Source: Streptomyces sclerotialus (GTDB lineage Bacteria; Actinomycetota; Actinomycetes; Streptomycetales; Streptomycetaceae). Taken from it: a stretch of DNA of 64,000 nt. Location of the stretch: positions 62,001 to 126,000 of the forward strand of contig JODX01000009.1 of assembly GCA_000719105.1 (NCBI GenBank), written 5' to 3'. Position 1 is the first letter of the stretch; every line of letters begins with the position of its first letter. The notes beneath the pieces were generated by a model. It was not told the origin of the DNA, made no database searches, and was given only the letters and a program-made list of their open reading frames with translations. Position numbers and translations under genes: made by a program. This document shows positions 7,901 through 17,518 of this stretch, piece after piece.

Positions 7901-9040
7901 TCAGCTCAGTGTCTTCAGCGACGCCGCGTCGTACGGCGCCAGCTCACCGGTGCGGCCGGAGAGGACCTTCGCCGCCCACTCGGGGTCCTGGAGCAGCGCA
8001 CGGCCCACGGCGACGAGGTCGAACTCCTCGGCCTCCAGGCGGTCCAGCAGGTCGTCGATGCCGCGGGTCACGGCACCCTCGCCCGCGAACGCCTTGAGGA
8101 AGTCGCCGTCCAGCCCGACCGAGCCGACCGTGATGGCGGCCTTGCCGGTGAGCTTCCTCGTCCAGCCCGCGAGGTTGAGGTCCGAGCCCTCGAACTCCGG
8201 GAGCCAGTAGCGGCGCGTGGAGGCGTGGAAGGCGTCGACGCCGGCCGCGGCGAGCGGGGCGAGCACGGCCTCCAGCTCCTCGGGGGTCTCGGCGAGCCGG
8301 GCCTTGTACACGTCCTGCTTCCACTGCGAGTACCGGAAGATCACCGGGAACTCCGGCGAGACCGCCGCCCGCACCGCGGCCACGATCTCCGCCGCGAACT
8401 TCGTGCGGGCCACCGGGTCGCCGCCGTAGGCGTCCGTGCGGCGGTTGGTGCCCGCCCACAGGAACTGGTCGATCAGGTAGCCGTGCGCGCCGTGCAGTTC
8501 GACGCCGTCGAAGCCGATGCGCTCGGCGGCGGCCGCGGCCTCGGCGAACGCGGCCACGACGTCGTCGATGTCCGCCTGCGTCATGGCCCTGCCGGTGCCC
8601 TCGGTGCCGTCGAGGCGCAGCCCGGAGGGGCCCACCGCCGGGGCGTCCGGGAACGGGGGCTCGCCCGCCTGCCGCACCATGCCGATGTGCCAGAGCTGCG
8701 GCACGATCGTCCCGCCCGCCGCGTGCACGGCCTCGGCCACCTTCGCCCAGCCCGCGAGCTGCTCCTCGCCGTGGAAGCGGGGCACGCTGTCGCTCTGCCC
8801 GGCCGACTCGTGGCCCACGTAGGTGCCCTCGGTGACGATCAGGCCGACACCCGCGGCGGCCCGGCGCGCGTAGTACGACACCACGTCCTCACCGGGGACG
8901 CCGCCCGGGGAGAACATGCGGGTCATCGGCGCCATGGCGATGCGGTTGGGGACGGTCAGGCCGTTGATCGAAACGGGACGGGAGAGGACGTCGGCGGCTC
9001 GGGAGGCCGCTTCGGGGGCGGTGGAGGCGGTGGAGGTCAT
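7901..9040 (-). CDS. NADH:flavin oxidoreductase, Old Yellow Enzyme family
   Basis: This 379-aa FMN-dependent TIM-barrel enzyme shows 'NRIAMAPMTRMFSPGGVPGED' near the N-terminus, 'FDGVELHGAHGYLIDQFL' (FMN and substrate binding), 'TNRRTDAYGGD', 'AITVGSVGLDG' and 'LVAVGRALLQDPEWAAKV' (phosphate binding). It should reduce activated C=C bonds with NAD(P)H; the physiological substrate is unknown. ATG 9040 was preferred because the residues encoded further upstream are not OYE-like and GGAG lies in front of it. It is transcribed in the same direction as groEL2, 199 bp downstream of it. Confidence 0.92.
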   Translation of the reverse strand: MTSTASTAPEAASRAADVLSRPVSINGLTVPNRIAMAPMTRMFSPGGVPGEDVVSYYARRAAAGVGLIVTEGTYVGHESAGQSDSVPRFHGEEQLAGWAKVAEAVHAAGGTIVPQLWHIGMVRQAGEPPFPDAPAVGPSGLRLDGTEGTGRAMTQADIDDVVAAFAEAAAAAERIGFDGVELHGAHGYLIDQFLWAGTNRRTDAYGGDPVARTKFAAEIVAAVRAAVSPEFPVIFRYSQWKQDVYKARLAETPEELEAVLAPLAAAGVDAFHASTRRYWLPEFEGSDLNLAGWTRKLTGKAAITVGSVGLDGDFLKAFAGEGAVTRGIDDLLDRLEAEEFDLVAVGRALLQDPEWAAKVLSGRTGELAPYDAASLKTLS

Positions 9041-9239
9041 GAGGGGAGCTCCTCGGCAGTACCAGCAGGTATGTGCACGTGCATCGTTCTGTACTGCCTG
9101 CGTCAACCGGCCGGGTCCCCAAGGTCATTCCGCCCGGCCAGCCCCCGCAAAGTGATCCCCGTCACACGCCCGAGGGCGGCACCCCCGGCTTCCGCCAGGA
9201 GTACCGCCCTCGGTAGGAACTCGATCAGCCGGAGGCCGA

Positions 9240-10964
<1,725 letters not shown>

Positions 10965-10982
10965 TCACCGACCCGGTCCTCG

Positions 10983-11009
10983 TTGTCACTCTCACCTTCA
11001 GAGTGCTAA
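10983..11009. promoter_or_regulatory. CIRCE element 1 (HrcA operator), proximal to groEL2
   Basis: TTGTCACTC - 9 nt - GAGTGCTAA matches the CIRCE consensus TTAGCACTC-N9-GAGTGCTAA, with two mismatches in the left arm and a perfect right arm. It lies upstream of groEL2 on the minus strand. Confidence 0.85.
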
Positions 11010-11018
11010 CGCCAATGA

Positions 11019-11045
11019 TTAGCACTCGCCCCCACCGAGTGCAAG
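11019..11045. promoter_or_regulatory. CIRCE element 2 (HrcA operator), distal
   Basis: TTAGCACTC - 9 nt - GAGTGCAAG has a perfect left arm and a right arm with two mismatches. It is separated from element 1 by exactly 9 nt, so four half-sites follow each other at a constant 9-nt spacing. The right arm runs into the first copy of the 58-bp repeat. Confidence 0.8.
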
Positions 11046-11183
11046 GTGCGCCCGCGAAGCGGGCTCGTTGGGGGGTGGCGGTCGGGCGACGGGAGGGAGC
11101 AAGGTGCGCCCGCGAAGCGGGCTCGTCGGGGGGTGGCGGTCGGGCGACGGGAGGGAGCAAGGTGCGCCCGCGAAGCGGGCTCG
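11041..11183. repeat. 58-bp direct repeat array (two full copies plus a 27-bp third) with internal hairpins
   Basis: Copies begin at 11041, 11099 and 11157. Each starts GCAAGGTGCGCCCGCGAAGC, and its core GCCCGC-GAA-GCGGGC is a 6-bp-stem, 3-nt-loop palindrome. The full copies differ at one position. The array lies between the groEL2 operators and the cold-shock gene terminator. It carries no supported gene and is too short and too regular to be a CRISPR array. Confidence 0.9.
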
Positions 11184-11219
11184 CCCGGAGGACCTCTCCG
11201 GCCCATCCCTCGGGCACGA

Positions 11220-11264
11220 CGAAGGGCCCGCACCCCCGGTCACCCGTGGGATGCGAGCCCTTCG
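11220..11264 (-). terminator. Hairpin terminator downstream of the cold-shock gene
   Basis: CGAAGGG...CCCTTCG arms enclose a near-perfect stem of about 15 bp beginning 43 nt past the cold-shock gene stop, without a U-tract, as is common in streptomycetes. Confidence 0.65.
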
Positions 11265-11307
11265 AAGACGAACGAAGAACGTCGCTGCTCTACAGTCGGC
11301 GCGTGCT

Positions 11308-11514
11308 TCAGCCGGCGGCCACGCGGACCATGTCCGCCTGCGGCCCCTTCTGGCCCTGCGAGATCTCGAACTCGACCCGCTGACCCTCCTCCAGGGTGCG
11401 GTACCCGTCCATCTGGATCGCGCTGTAGTGGACGAATACATCCGCACCACCGTCGACCGCGATGAAGCCGTACCCCTTCTCCGCGTTGAACCACTTGACG
11501 GTGCCCTGAGCCAT
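11308..11514 (-). CDS. Cold shock domain protein (CspA family)
   Basis: This 68-aa single-domain OB-fold protein carries both RNA-binding motifs: RNP1-like '[11 protein letters not shown]' and RNP2-like '[10 protein letters not shown]'. It begins '[18 protein letters not shown]'. It should bind single-stranded RNA or DNA and act as an RNA chaperone. The ATG at 11514 is preceded by AGGGGAG at a good distance. It is monocistronic, with a long AT-richer upstream region (11515-11800) that may hold its promoter and 5' leader. Confidence 0.95.
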   Translation of the reverse strand: MAQGTVKWFNAEKGYGFIAVDGGADVFVHYSAIQMDGYRTLEEGQRVEFEISQGQKGPQADMVRVAAG

Positions 11515-11974
11515 GCCTAACTCCCCTATTACTGGCCCTTGCACAGATCCACACTTCGCGGACCCGGGTCAGACCTCACCCCCCAACGGTTGGGGGTGTG
11601 CGCCGGAACGCGTCGACCGCGGCTGAATGTATCTGTCCAACTGCCGTCTGCAACAGGTCAATCGGACGAGAATTCTGGACACGAGCGGTCGGGAATATGT
11701 GGAGAATTCCCATGAATTGCGGGCAAGTCGGGCCCGGCAAAAGGAACAAAAGACGCAAAAGCCCTGCACACTTTGGCTACATCGTGTCGGGCGTGAAGCG
11801 GTGGCTCATATGCGTCAGCCCCGCATCTCATGTGAGAAGCAGACCTGCTTCCCCAACTGTATCGCGCTCAACCATGCAGAATTGCCCCCTCCGTTTCTCT
11901 CACGGAGGGGGCAATTCGAGGAACTTTCGGTGACCGGCCTTACCGAAGGTAACGAAGGTGACGAAAAGCGACGG
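11515..11974. other. 460-bp gene-free interval between the cold-shock gene and the ThiS-like gene
   Basis: No supported gene. It holds a near-perfect short hairpin (11577-11598, CACCCCCCAAC facing GTTGGGGGTG) 60-85 nt upstream of the cold-shock start, a conspicuously AT-rich stretch around 11640-11780 likely to be promoter DNA, and the strong hairpin at 11879-11917. Confidence 0.7.
11879..11917 (-). terminator. Perfect 16-bp-stem hairpin ending the thrC/ThiS-like unit
   Basis: GAATTGCCCCCTCCGT and its exact complement are separated by a 7-nt loop, 57 nt past the stop of the ThiS-like gene. There is no U-tract; the function as a terminator is inferred from position and stability. Confidence 0.75.
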
Positions 11975-12253
11975 TCAGCAGCCGCCCGCGACGGCCGGAA
12001 TGATCGAGACACCCGCCCCGTCCGGCGTCGCCGTCTCCAGGCCCTGCTCGAAACGGACGTCGTCGTCGTTGACGTACACGTTCACGAAGCGGCGCAGCTT
12101 GCCCTGGTCGTCGAGGACGCGGCCGGAGATGCCCGTGTGGTTCTTCTCCAGGTCGGCGATGACCTCGGCGAGCGTCGCGCCCTCGGCGCTCACCTCCGCC
12201 CGGCCGCCGGTGTAGGTGCGCAGGATCGTGGGGATGCGGACGGTGACGCTCAT
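11975..12253 (-). CDS. ThiS/MoaD/CysO-like sulfur carrier protein ending Gly-Gly-Cys
   Basis: This 92-aa beta-grasp protein begins 'MSVTVRIPTILRTYTGG' and ends 'GVSIIPAVAGGC'. ThiS, MoaD and CysO carry sulfur as a thiocarboxylate on a C-terminal Gly-Gly. Here an extra Cys92 follows the di-glycine, so a JAMM-type protease would have to remove it before activation, as for carriers such as QbsE and HcyS. It lies 63 nt downstream of the threonine-synthase-like gene on the same strand and most likely shares its SAM-riboswitch-controlled transcript. A role in sulfur transfer for cysteine or methionine synthesis is inferred from this context. Confidence 0.88.
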   Translation of the reverse strand: MSVTVRIPTILRTYTGGRAEVSAEGATLAEVIADLEKNHTGISGRVLDDQGKLRRFVNVYVNDDDVRFEQGLETATPDGAGVSIIPAVAGGC

Positions 12254-12316
12254 GGGTGGGACCTCCTGGGGACTACTGGTGGGGCGGCTGGGAACCGGAA
12301 ACCGACAGCGGAGCGG

Positions 12317-13618
12317 CTACGCGAGGCCGGCTTCGCGGAAGGCGTCGAGGCTCGGGCGGATCGTCGCGGTGAGACCGGTGCCGGCCACCGCGTCCAGCGT
12401 CTTGAGGCCGTCTCCGGTGTTGAGGACGACGGTCGTCTTCTCCGGGTCGAGGAGGCCGTTCTTGATCAGCTTGCGGGTGACGCCCACGGTCACACCGCCC
12501 GCCGTCTCGGCGAAGATGCCCTCGGTCCGCGCGAGCAGCTTGATCGCGTCCACGATCTCCGCGTCGTCGACGTCCTCCACCGCACCGCCCGTGCGGCGCG
12601 CGATGTCGAGGACGTACGGGCCGTCGGCGGGGTTGCCGATCGCAAGGGACTTGGCGATGGTGTCCGGCTTCTGCGGGCGGACGACGTCGTGCCCGGCCTT
12701 GTAGGCCGTCGACACCGGCGAGCAGCCCTCGGCCTGCGCACCGAAGATCTTGTACGGCCTGTCCTCGACCAGGCCCAGCTCGATGAGCTCCTTGAGCCCC
12801 TTGTCGATCTTCGTGAGCTGGGAGCCGGAGGCGATCGGGACGACGAGCTGGTCGGGGAGCTGCCAGCCGAGCTGCTCGCAGATCTCGTACGCGAGGGTCT
12901 TGGAGCCCTCGGCGTAGTACGGCCGCAGGTTGACGTTGACGAAGCCCCAGCCCTCGCCGGCCGGGTCGCCGATCAGCTCGGAGCAGAAGCGGTTCACGTC
13001 GTCGTAGTTGCCGTCGATGCCGACGAGGTCGCCGCCGTAGACCGCGGCCATGACGACCTTGCCCTGCTCCAGGTCGTGCGGGATGAACACGCAGGAGCGG
13101 AAGCCCGCGCGGGCGGCGGCCGCGCCGACGGCGCCGGCGAGGTTGCCCGTGGAGGAGCACGAGAGGGTGGTGAAGCCGAAGGCGCGCGCGGCCTCCAGCG
13201 CCTGGGCGACGACCCGGTCCTTGAAGGAGTGCGTCGGGTTGCCGGAGTCGTCCTTCACATACAGACCACCGGTCACACCGAGCTCGGCGGCCAGATTGTC
13301 GGCCTTGACGAGCTTGGTCCAGCCGGGGTTGAGGTTCGGCTTCCCGGCGACGTCGGCCGGGACGGGCAGCAGGGGCGCGTAACGCCAGATGTTCGCGGGG
13401 CCGGACTCGATGCTCCGGCGCAGTTCCTCGGTGTCGTACGCGGAGAAGTCGTACGCGATCTCCAGCGGTCCGAAGCACTCCTCGCAGGCGAAGACCGGGC
13501 CGAGCGGGACGCGGTGGCCGCACTCGCGACAGGAGAGCGCGGCGGCGGGGCCGAGGTCCACACGGGAAGCGGGGGTGGCGCCGGAGTCGGTGGTAGGTGC
13601 AACTGTCTGCGCAGCCAT
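12317..13618 (-). CDS. thrC: Threonine synthase (PLP fold type II) with N-terminal zinc-ribbon-like motif
   Basis: The 433-aa protein has a CxxC pair (Cys30/33 and Cys45/48), then the PLP core: 'KDDSGNPTHSFKDRVV' with the Schiff-base lysine at about residue 133, and 'TLSCSSTGNLAGAVG' as the phosphate-binding/STGN loop. It should convert O-phosphohomoserine to threonine. Its leader is a SAM-I riboswitch and the next gene encodes a sulfur carrier, which is unexpected for plain threonine synthesis, so a sulfur-related paralogue is possible. The ATG at 13618 follows AGGAGAAAGG, which abuts the 3' strand of riboswitch helix P1. Confidence 0.88.
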   Translation of the reverse strand: MAAQTVAPTTDSGATPASRVDLGPAAALSCRECGHRVPLGPVFACEECFGPLEIAYDFSAYDTEELRRSIESGPANIWRYAPLLPVPADVAGKPNLNPGWTKLVKADNLAAELGVTGGLYVKDDSGNPTHSFKDRVVAQALEAARAFGFTTLSCSSTGNLAGAVGAAAARAGFRSCVFIPHDLEQGKVVMAAVYGGDLVGIDGNYDDVNRFCSELIGDPAGEGWGFVNVNLRPYYAEGSKTLAYEICEQLGWQLPDQLVVPIASGSQLTKIDKGLKELIELGLVEDRPYKIFGAQAEGCSPVSTAYKAGHDVVRPQKPDTIAKSLAIGNPADGPYVLDIARRTGGAVEDVDDAEIVDAIKLLARTEGIFAETAGGVTVGVTRKLIKNGLLDPEKTTVVLNTGDGLKTLDAVAGTGLTATIRPSLDAFREAGLA

Positions 13619-13637
13619 GGAGGCGAGGCCCTTTCTC

Positions 13638-13808
13638 CTCATCTTCCTCACGACGCATCTCGCCGTGAGACGGATTTGGCACCTTCCCTAGCCGGGAGCC
13701 TCGCGGAGTCGATCAACAGTCGTCGGTGACCGTTCCATCGCTACGAGAACCGGCTGGAGGGTTGCCGGGGCTTCATCGGGCCGTGTCCCTCTGCCCCTCT
13801 GGATGAGC
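13638..13808 (-). promoter_or_regulatory. SAM-I (S-box) riboswitch in the thrC leader
   Basis: On the minus strand the leader reads CTCATCCAGAGGGGCAGAGG, then GGCCCGATGAAGCCCCGGC followed by AACC, a long P3, GGTGCCAAATCCG, a P4 hairpin (CTCACG/CGTGAG) and finally GATGAG, which pairs with the opening CTCATC to form P1. These are the conserved segments of SAM-I riboswitches in the right order. P3 is long (about 60 nt). The Shine-Dalgarno sequence follows directly after P1, so control of translation initiation is likely. Confidence 0.9.
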
Positions 13809-13973
13809 GGTATTCGGTTGTCGATCGTGAACGGCGGCGACCCCCGACATGCGATGGTCATCCGCGTTGTTCAAGACTGTAACCGACGGCCAGGACAGTT
13901 GAGATAGTCGTCCGAACCGCGAGATGGATCACATGTACGCCATGTGTGGTCGAACAGGGAGGAGCCGCAGGCT

Positions 13974-14930
13974 GTGCTGGAAGAAGTCGAGCGCTGGCTG
14001 AGCACCCGCTCCTGGTCCGTGGCCGATCGTCCGCTGCACCGGATCATGGCCGCGAAACGGGCCACGGGCCAGTCGGTCAGTGTCGTACTGCCCGCGCTCA
14101 ACGAGGAGGAGACGGTCGGCGACATCGTCGCCGCGATCCGCCGCGACCTCGTGGAGCGGACCCCGCTCGTCGACGAGATAGTCGTCGTCGACTCGGGGTC
14201 GGCCGACCGCACCTCCGAGGTGGCCGCCGCGGCGGGCGCCCGGGTTGTCCACCGGGACGCGGTGCTCCCCCGCGTCCCGGCCGTGCCCGGCAAGGGCGAG
14301 GTCCTGTGGCGGTCCCTCCTCGTCACCCACGGGGACATCATCTGTTTCATCGACGCGGACCTGCGGGAGTTCTCGTCCGACTTCGTCTCCGGGATCGTGG
14401 GCCCGCTGCTCACCGACCCCGGGGTCGACCTGGTCAAGGCGATGTACGACCGGCCGCTCACCACCTCCGGGGGCCTCCCGGCCGGACAGGGCGGCCGGGT
14501 CACCGAGCTGATGGCCCGTCCGCTGCTCAACATGCACTGGCCGCAGCTCGCGGGCTTCGTCCAGCCGCTCGGCGGCGAGTACGCGGCCCGCCGCTCGCTG
14601 CTGGAGCGGCTGCCGTTCCCGGTCGGGTACGGCGTCGAGCTGGGCATGCTGGTCGACGCGCTGCACCTGGTGGGGCTCGACGCCCTCGCGCAGGTCGACG
14701 TCGGCGTCCGCATCCACCGCCACCAGGACGGCCAGGCGCTCGGCCGCATGGCCGCCGCGATCTACCGCACCGCCCAGCTCCGGCTGGCCCGCGGCCACCT
14801 GGTCCGCCCGGCCCTGACCCAGTTCGAACGGGGCGAGGACGGTTTCGAGCCGCGCACCTACTCGGTGGACACGGAGGAACGGCCGCCGATGGTCGAGATC
14901 GAGGAGTACGCGGAGCGGAGAGCCGCCTGA
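13974..14930 (+). CDS. gpgS: Glucosyl-3-phosphoglycerate synthase
   Basis: This 318-aa GT-A-fold glycosyltransferase (GT81 type) has 'SVVLPALNEEETVGDIVAAI' at the nucleotide-sugar site, 'EIVVVDSGSADRTSEVAA', and the metal-binding 'DIICFIDADLREF'. It transfers glucose from an NDP-glucose to 3-phosphoglycerate, the first step to glucosylglycerate, an osmolyte and precursor of methylglucose lipopolysaccharide in mycobacteria. The GTG at 13974 was chosen because GGGAGGAG precedes it by 9 nt; an upstream ATG in frame lacks this. otsA and otsB follow, forming a compatible-solute cluster. Confidence 0.9.
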   Translation: MLEEVERWLSTRSWSVADRPLHRIMAAKRATGQSVSVVLPALNEEETVGDIVAAIRRDLVERTPLVDEIVVVDSGSADRTSEVAAAAGARVVHRDAVLPRVPAVPGKGEVLWRSLLVTHGDIICFIDADLREFSSDFVSGIVGPLLTDPGVDLVKAMYDRPLTTSGGLPAGQGGRVTELMARPLLNMHWPQLAGFVQPLGGEYAARRSLLERLPFPVGYGVELGMLVDALHLVGLDALAQVDVGVRIHRHQDGQALGRMAAAIYRTAQLRLARGHLVRPALTQFERGEDGFEPRTYSVDTEERPPMVEIEEYAERRAA

Positions 14931-15034
14931 GGGAGCGTCGGCCGTCGGGCGCCGCCCGCACCGGGCCCGCCCCGGTCCCACCCGCATGGAGTCCCGCACA
15001 GAGTACGGAGGCTCGTATACGGATGAGACATACG

Positions 15035-15062
15035 TTTGAGTCTTTCCGAGCCTGGCTAGGTT
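15035..15062 (+). promoter_or_regulatory. Predicted promoter for a leaderless otsA transcript
   Basis: TTTGAG and TAGGTT hexamers spaced 16 nt apart; the -10 ends 7 nt before ATG 15070, and there is no Shine-Dalgarno sequence, so transcription probably starts at the start codon. Confidence 0.45.
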
Positions 15063-15069
15063 GAGGCGT

Positions 15070-16506
15070 ATGGCTTCCGTATCCCCCACCGGTGCCCGTG
15101 TCCTCGTCGCGTCCAACCGCGGCCCGGTCTCGTACTCGCTCGACGAGTCCGGTGAGCTCACCTCCAAACGCGGCGGCGGCGGGCTGGTGTCCGGCCTGTC
15201 GGCGATCGGCCCGGACGCCGGCGCCGTCTGGGTGTGCGCGGCACTGGGCGACGGCGACCGCGAGGCGGTACGGCGGACCGGCGGCGCCCTGGACCCCGGG
15301 GACACCGGCGGGCAGCACGTACGGATGCTGGACATCGCCGCCGACGTGCACGCGGACGCGTACAACGGCATCGCGAACTCGGTGCTGTGGTTCGTCCACC
15401 ACATGCTCTACCAGACGCCCCTGGAGCCGGCCTTCGACGCGGAGTTCCGGCGGCAGTGGGCGGCGTACGAGGCGTACAACCGCGCGTTCGCCGAGGCGCT
15501 GGCCGAGGAGGCCGGCGAGGGCGCGGCGGTGCTCGTGCAGGACTACCACCTGGTGCTGGTGCCGCGGATGCTCCGCGAGCTCCGCCCCGACCTGCGCATC
15601 GGCCACTTCTCGCACACGCCGTGGGCACCGCCGGAGTACTTCCGGCTGCTGCCCGACGACATCGCGGCCGAGGTGCTGAACGGCATCCTCGGCGCCGACC
15701 GGGCGGCGTTCCTCACCCAGCGGTGGGCGGACGCGTTCACGGAGTGCTGCCGTGCCGTGCTGGGTCCCGACGCCCCCGCGGGCACCCGGATCGGGGTGCA
15801 CGGGCTCGGTGCCGACGCGGACTTCCTGCGGGAGCGCTCTCACCGGCCGGACGTGGACGAACGGATGGCGGCGCTGCGGGAGCAGATCGGCACGGCACCG
15901 GACGGCAGCCCTCGGAAGACGGTCGTCCGGGTGGACCGGACCGAGCTGTCGAAGAACATCGTGCGCGGGCTGCTGGCGTACCGGCGGCTGCTGGAGGACC
16001 GGCCGGAGTGGCGCGAGCGGGTGGTGCACGTGGCGTTCGCGTACCCGTCCCGGCAGGACCTCGCCGTCTACCGGGACTACACGGCCGAGGTGCAGCGCCT
16101 GGCGGACGAGATCAACTCCCAGTACGGGACGCCGGGCTGGACCCCTGTGGTGCTGCACGTGAAGGACGACTTCGCGCGCTCGCTCGCCGCGTACCGGCTG
16201 GCCGACGTGGCGCTGGTGAACCCCATCCGGGACGGGATGAACCTGGTCGCCAAGGAGGTGCCGGTCGTCTCGGACGCGGGCTGCGCGCTGGTGCTGTCGC
16301 GGGAGGCGGGCGCGTTCGAGGAGCTGGGCGAGGACGCCATCACGGTGAATCCGTACGACATCACCGGTACGGCCGAAGCGCTGGACGCCGCGCTGGCCCT
16401 GCCGGCGGACGAGCGGGCCGAGGGCAGCAAGCGGCTGGCCGCCGCGGCGACCGCGCTGCCTCCGGCCCAGTGGTTCCTGGACCAGCTGCACGCGCTGGAG
16501 GGCTGA
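15070..16506 (+). CDS. otsA: Alpha,alpha-trehalose-phosphate synthase (UDP- or GDP-glucose-forming)
   Basis: The 478-aa GT20 enzyme makes trehalose-6-phosphate from NDP-glucose and glucose-6-phosphate. Family marks are 'VLVASNRGPVSYS', 'GGGGLVSGLS', 'VLVQDYHLVLVPRMLRE', 'GHFSHTPWAPPEYFRLLP' and 'LVNPIRDGMNLVAKEV'. One oddity is 'VVRVDRTELSKNIVRGL', where many homologues have 'VDRLDYTKG'; this variant is common in actinobacterial OtsA. It lies between gpgS and the convergent otsB; the two ots genes share a bidirectional terminator rather than a transcript. Confidence 0.93.
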   Translation: MASVSPTGARVLVASNRGPVSYSLDESGELTSKRGGGGLVSGLSAIGPDAGAVWVCAALGDGDREAVRRTGGALDPGDTGGQHVRMLDIAADVHADAYNGIANSVLWFVHHMLYQTPLEPAFDAEFRRQWAAYEAYNRAFAEALAEEAGEGAAVLVQDYHLVLVPRMLRELRPDLRIGHFSHTPWAPPEYFRLLPDDIAAEVLNGILGADRAAFLTQRWADAFTECCRAVLGPDAPAGTRIGVHGLGADADFLRERSHRPDVDERMAALREQIGTAPDGSPRKTVVRVDRTELSKNIVRGLLAYRRLLEDRPEWRERVVHVAFAYPSRQDLAVYRDYTAEVQRLADEINSQYGTPGWTPVVLHVKDDFARSLAAYRLADVALVNPIRDGMNLVAKEVPVVSDAGCALVLSREAGAFEELGEDAITVNPYDITGTAEALDAALALPADERAEGSKRLAAAATALPPAQWFLDQLHALEG

Positions 16507-16509
16507 GGG

Positions 16510-16552
16510 AGGGGGCGGGGCTCCGGGTCGCGATCCCGGGCCCCGCCCCTCC
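16510..16552. terminator. Bidirectional hairpin between convergent otsA and otsB
   Basis: A GC-only stem of about 15 bp (GGAGGGGGCGGGGC...GCCCCGCCCCTCC) lies immediately after the otsA stop and before the otsB stop. Confidence 0.75.
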
Positions 16553-16580
16553 GCTCCCCGGCCGACGCCGGCCCATGACG

Positions 16581-17477
16581 TCAGCCGATCGCGGCGGCCA
16601 GCGCCCGCAGCAGCCCCACGACGCCCGCCGGGCCGTCCACCACCAGGTCGGCGCGCTTCTCCAGCTCGCCGACCTCGTTGCTGCCGCTGCACACCAGCAG
16701 GCCGGGCGTGCCCTCCGCGCGCAGTTCGTCGACCGCAGCGAAGGCGGGCAGGTCGCCGAGGTCGTCCCCGGCGTACAGGACCGCCTCGGCGCCCACCTCG
16801 TGTGCGTACTCCTTGAGGGCGACGCCCTTGTCCACGCCCGGCGGGCGGAGCTCCAGGACCATCCGGCCGGGCTCGACGACCAGGCCGTGCCGGGCGGCGA
16901 GCTCGGTGAGGGGCTCCCGCAGCGCCTGGAAGGCGGCCTGCGGATCGGCGGCACGCCGGGTGTGGACGGCGACCGCGCGGCCCTTCTCCTCGATCCATGT
17001 GCCCTGCCAGGCGCCCGCCCGGTCCAGGACGCCGGGCAGCTCGGCCCGGACGGCGGCGACGCCCGGGTGCGGGGCCGGAGCCGTGACGGTGCCGGTGGCC
17101 GCGTCCCAGCGCTCGGCGCCGTAGTGCCCGAGGACGACCAGGTGCTCCAGGCCGGCCACGCCCGCGAAGCCGCCGTGACGGACCGCGACACCGGCCGGGC
17201 GGCCGGTGATCACGGCGACGGAAGCGATCTTCGGGGCGAGGGCCGCGAGGGCGGGGACGGCGTCGGGGTGCGCCCGGGCCTGCTCGGGGTCGGCGACGAT
17301 CGGCGCGAGGGTGCCGTCGAAGTCGAGCGCGACGACCGCCCGGCGCGGCCGCCCGAGCAGCGCGTCGAGCCCTTCGCGCCCGCCCTGTGTCGCGGGTGTC
17401 GGCAGCGAGTCGTCGCGCTCCGAGGAGTCCGTGCGGTCCGAGGAGTCCGTGGAGTCCGAGTCCATGTGGGTGCCCAT
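16581..17477 (-). CDS. otsB: Trehalose-6-phosphate phosphatase
   Basis: This 298-aa HAD-superfamily enzyme dephosphorylates trehalose-6-phosphate. Motif I is 'VVALDFDGTLAPIVADPEQA', motif II is in 'VAVITGRPAG', and motif IV is 'VLYAGDDLGDLPAFAAV'. The first 25 residues are a Ser/Asp/Glu-rich spacer encoded by short near-repeats of GAGGAGTCCG type. ATG 17477 was chosen because GGAG lies 8 nt upstream; two further codons in frame upstream are less likely. It faces otsA. Confidence 0.93.
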   Translation of the reverse strand: MGTHMDSDSTDSSDRTDSSERDDSLPTPATQGGREGLDALLGRPRRAVVALDFDGTLAPIVADPEQARAHPDAVPALAALAPKIASVAVITGRPAGVAVRHGGFAGVAGLEHLVVLGHYGAERWDAATGTVTAPAPHPGVAAVRAELPGVLDRAGAWQGTWIEEKGRAVAVHTRRAADPQAAFQALREPLTELAARHGLVVEPGRMVLELRPPGVDKGVALKEYAHEVGAEAVLYAGDDLGDLPAFAAVDELRAEGTPGLLVCSGSNEVGELEKRADLVVDGPAGVVGLLRALAAAIG

Positions 17478-17518
17478 ACGGTGACTCCTATCCACGCACG
17501 GCCGCCCGTACCCGTCCC

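Noticed and set aside
11001..11027. Single everted CIRCE (GAGTGCTAA-N9-TTAGCACTC)
   Set aside because: Read in the correct orientation the half-sites belong to two neighbouring canonical CIRCE elements.
11041..11183. CRISPR array
   Set aside because: Only three units, the 'spacers' are almost identical to each other, and there are no cas genes.
14527..16998. Long minus-strand open frame (over 800 codons) across gpgS and otsA
   Set aside because: It is the antisense shadow of two well-identified genes; GC-rich DNA leaves such frames open, and the translation has no recognisable domain.
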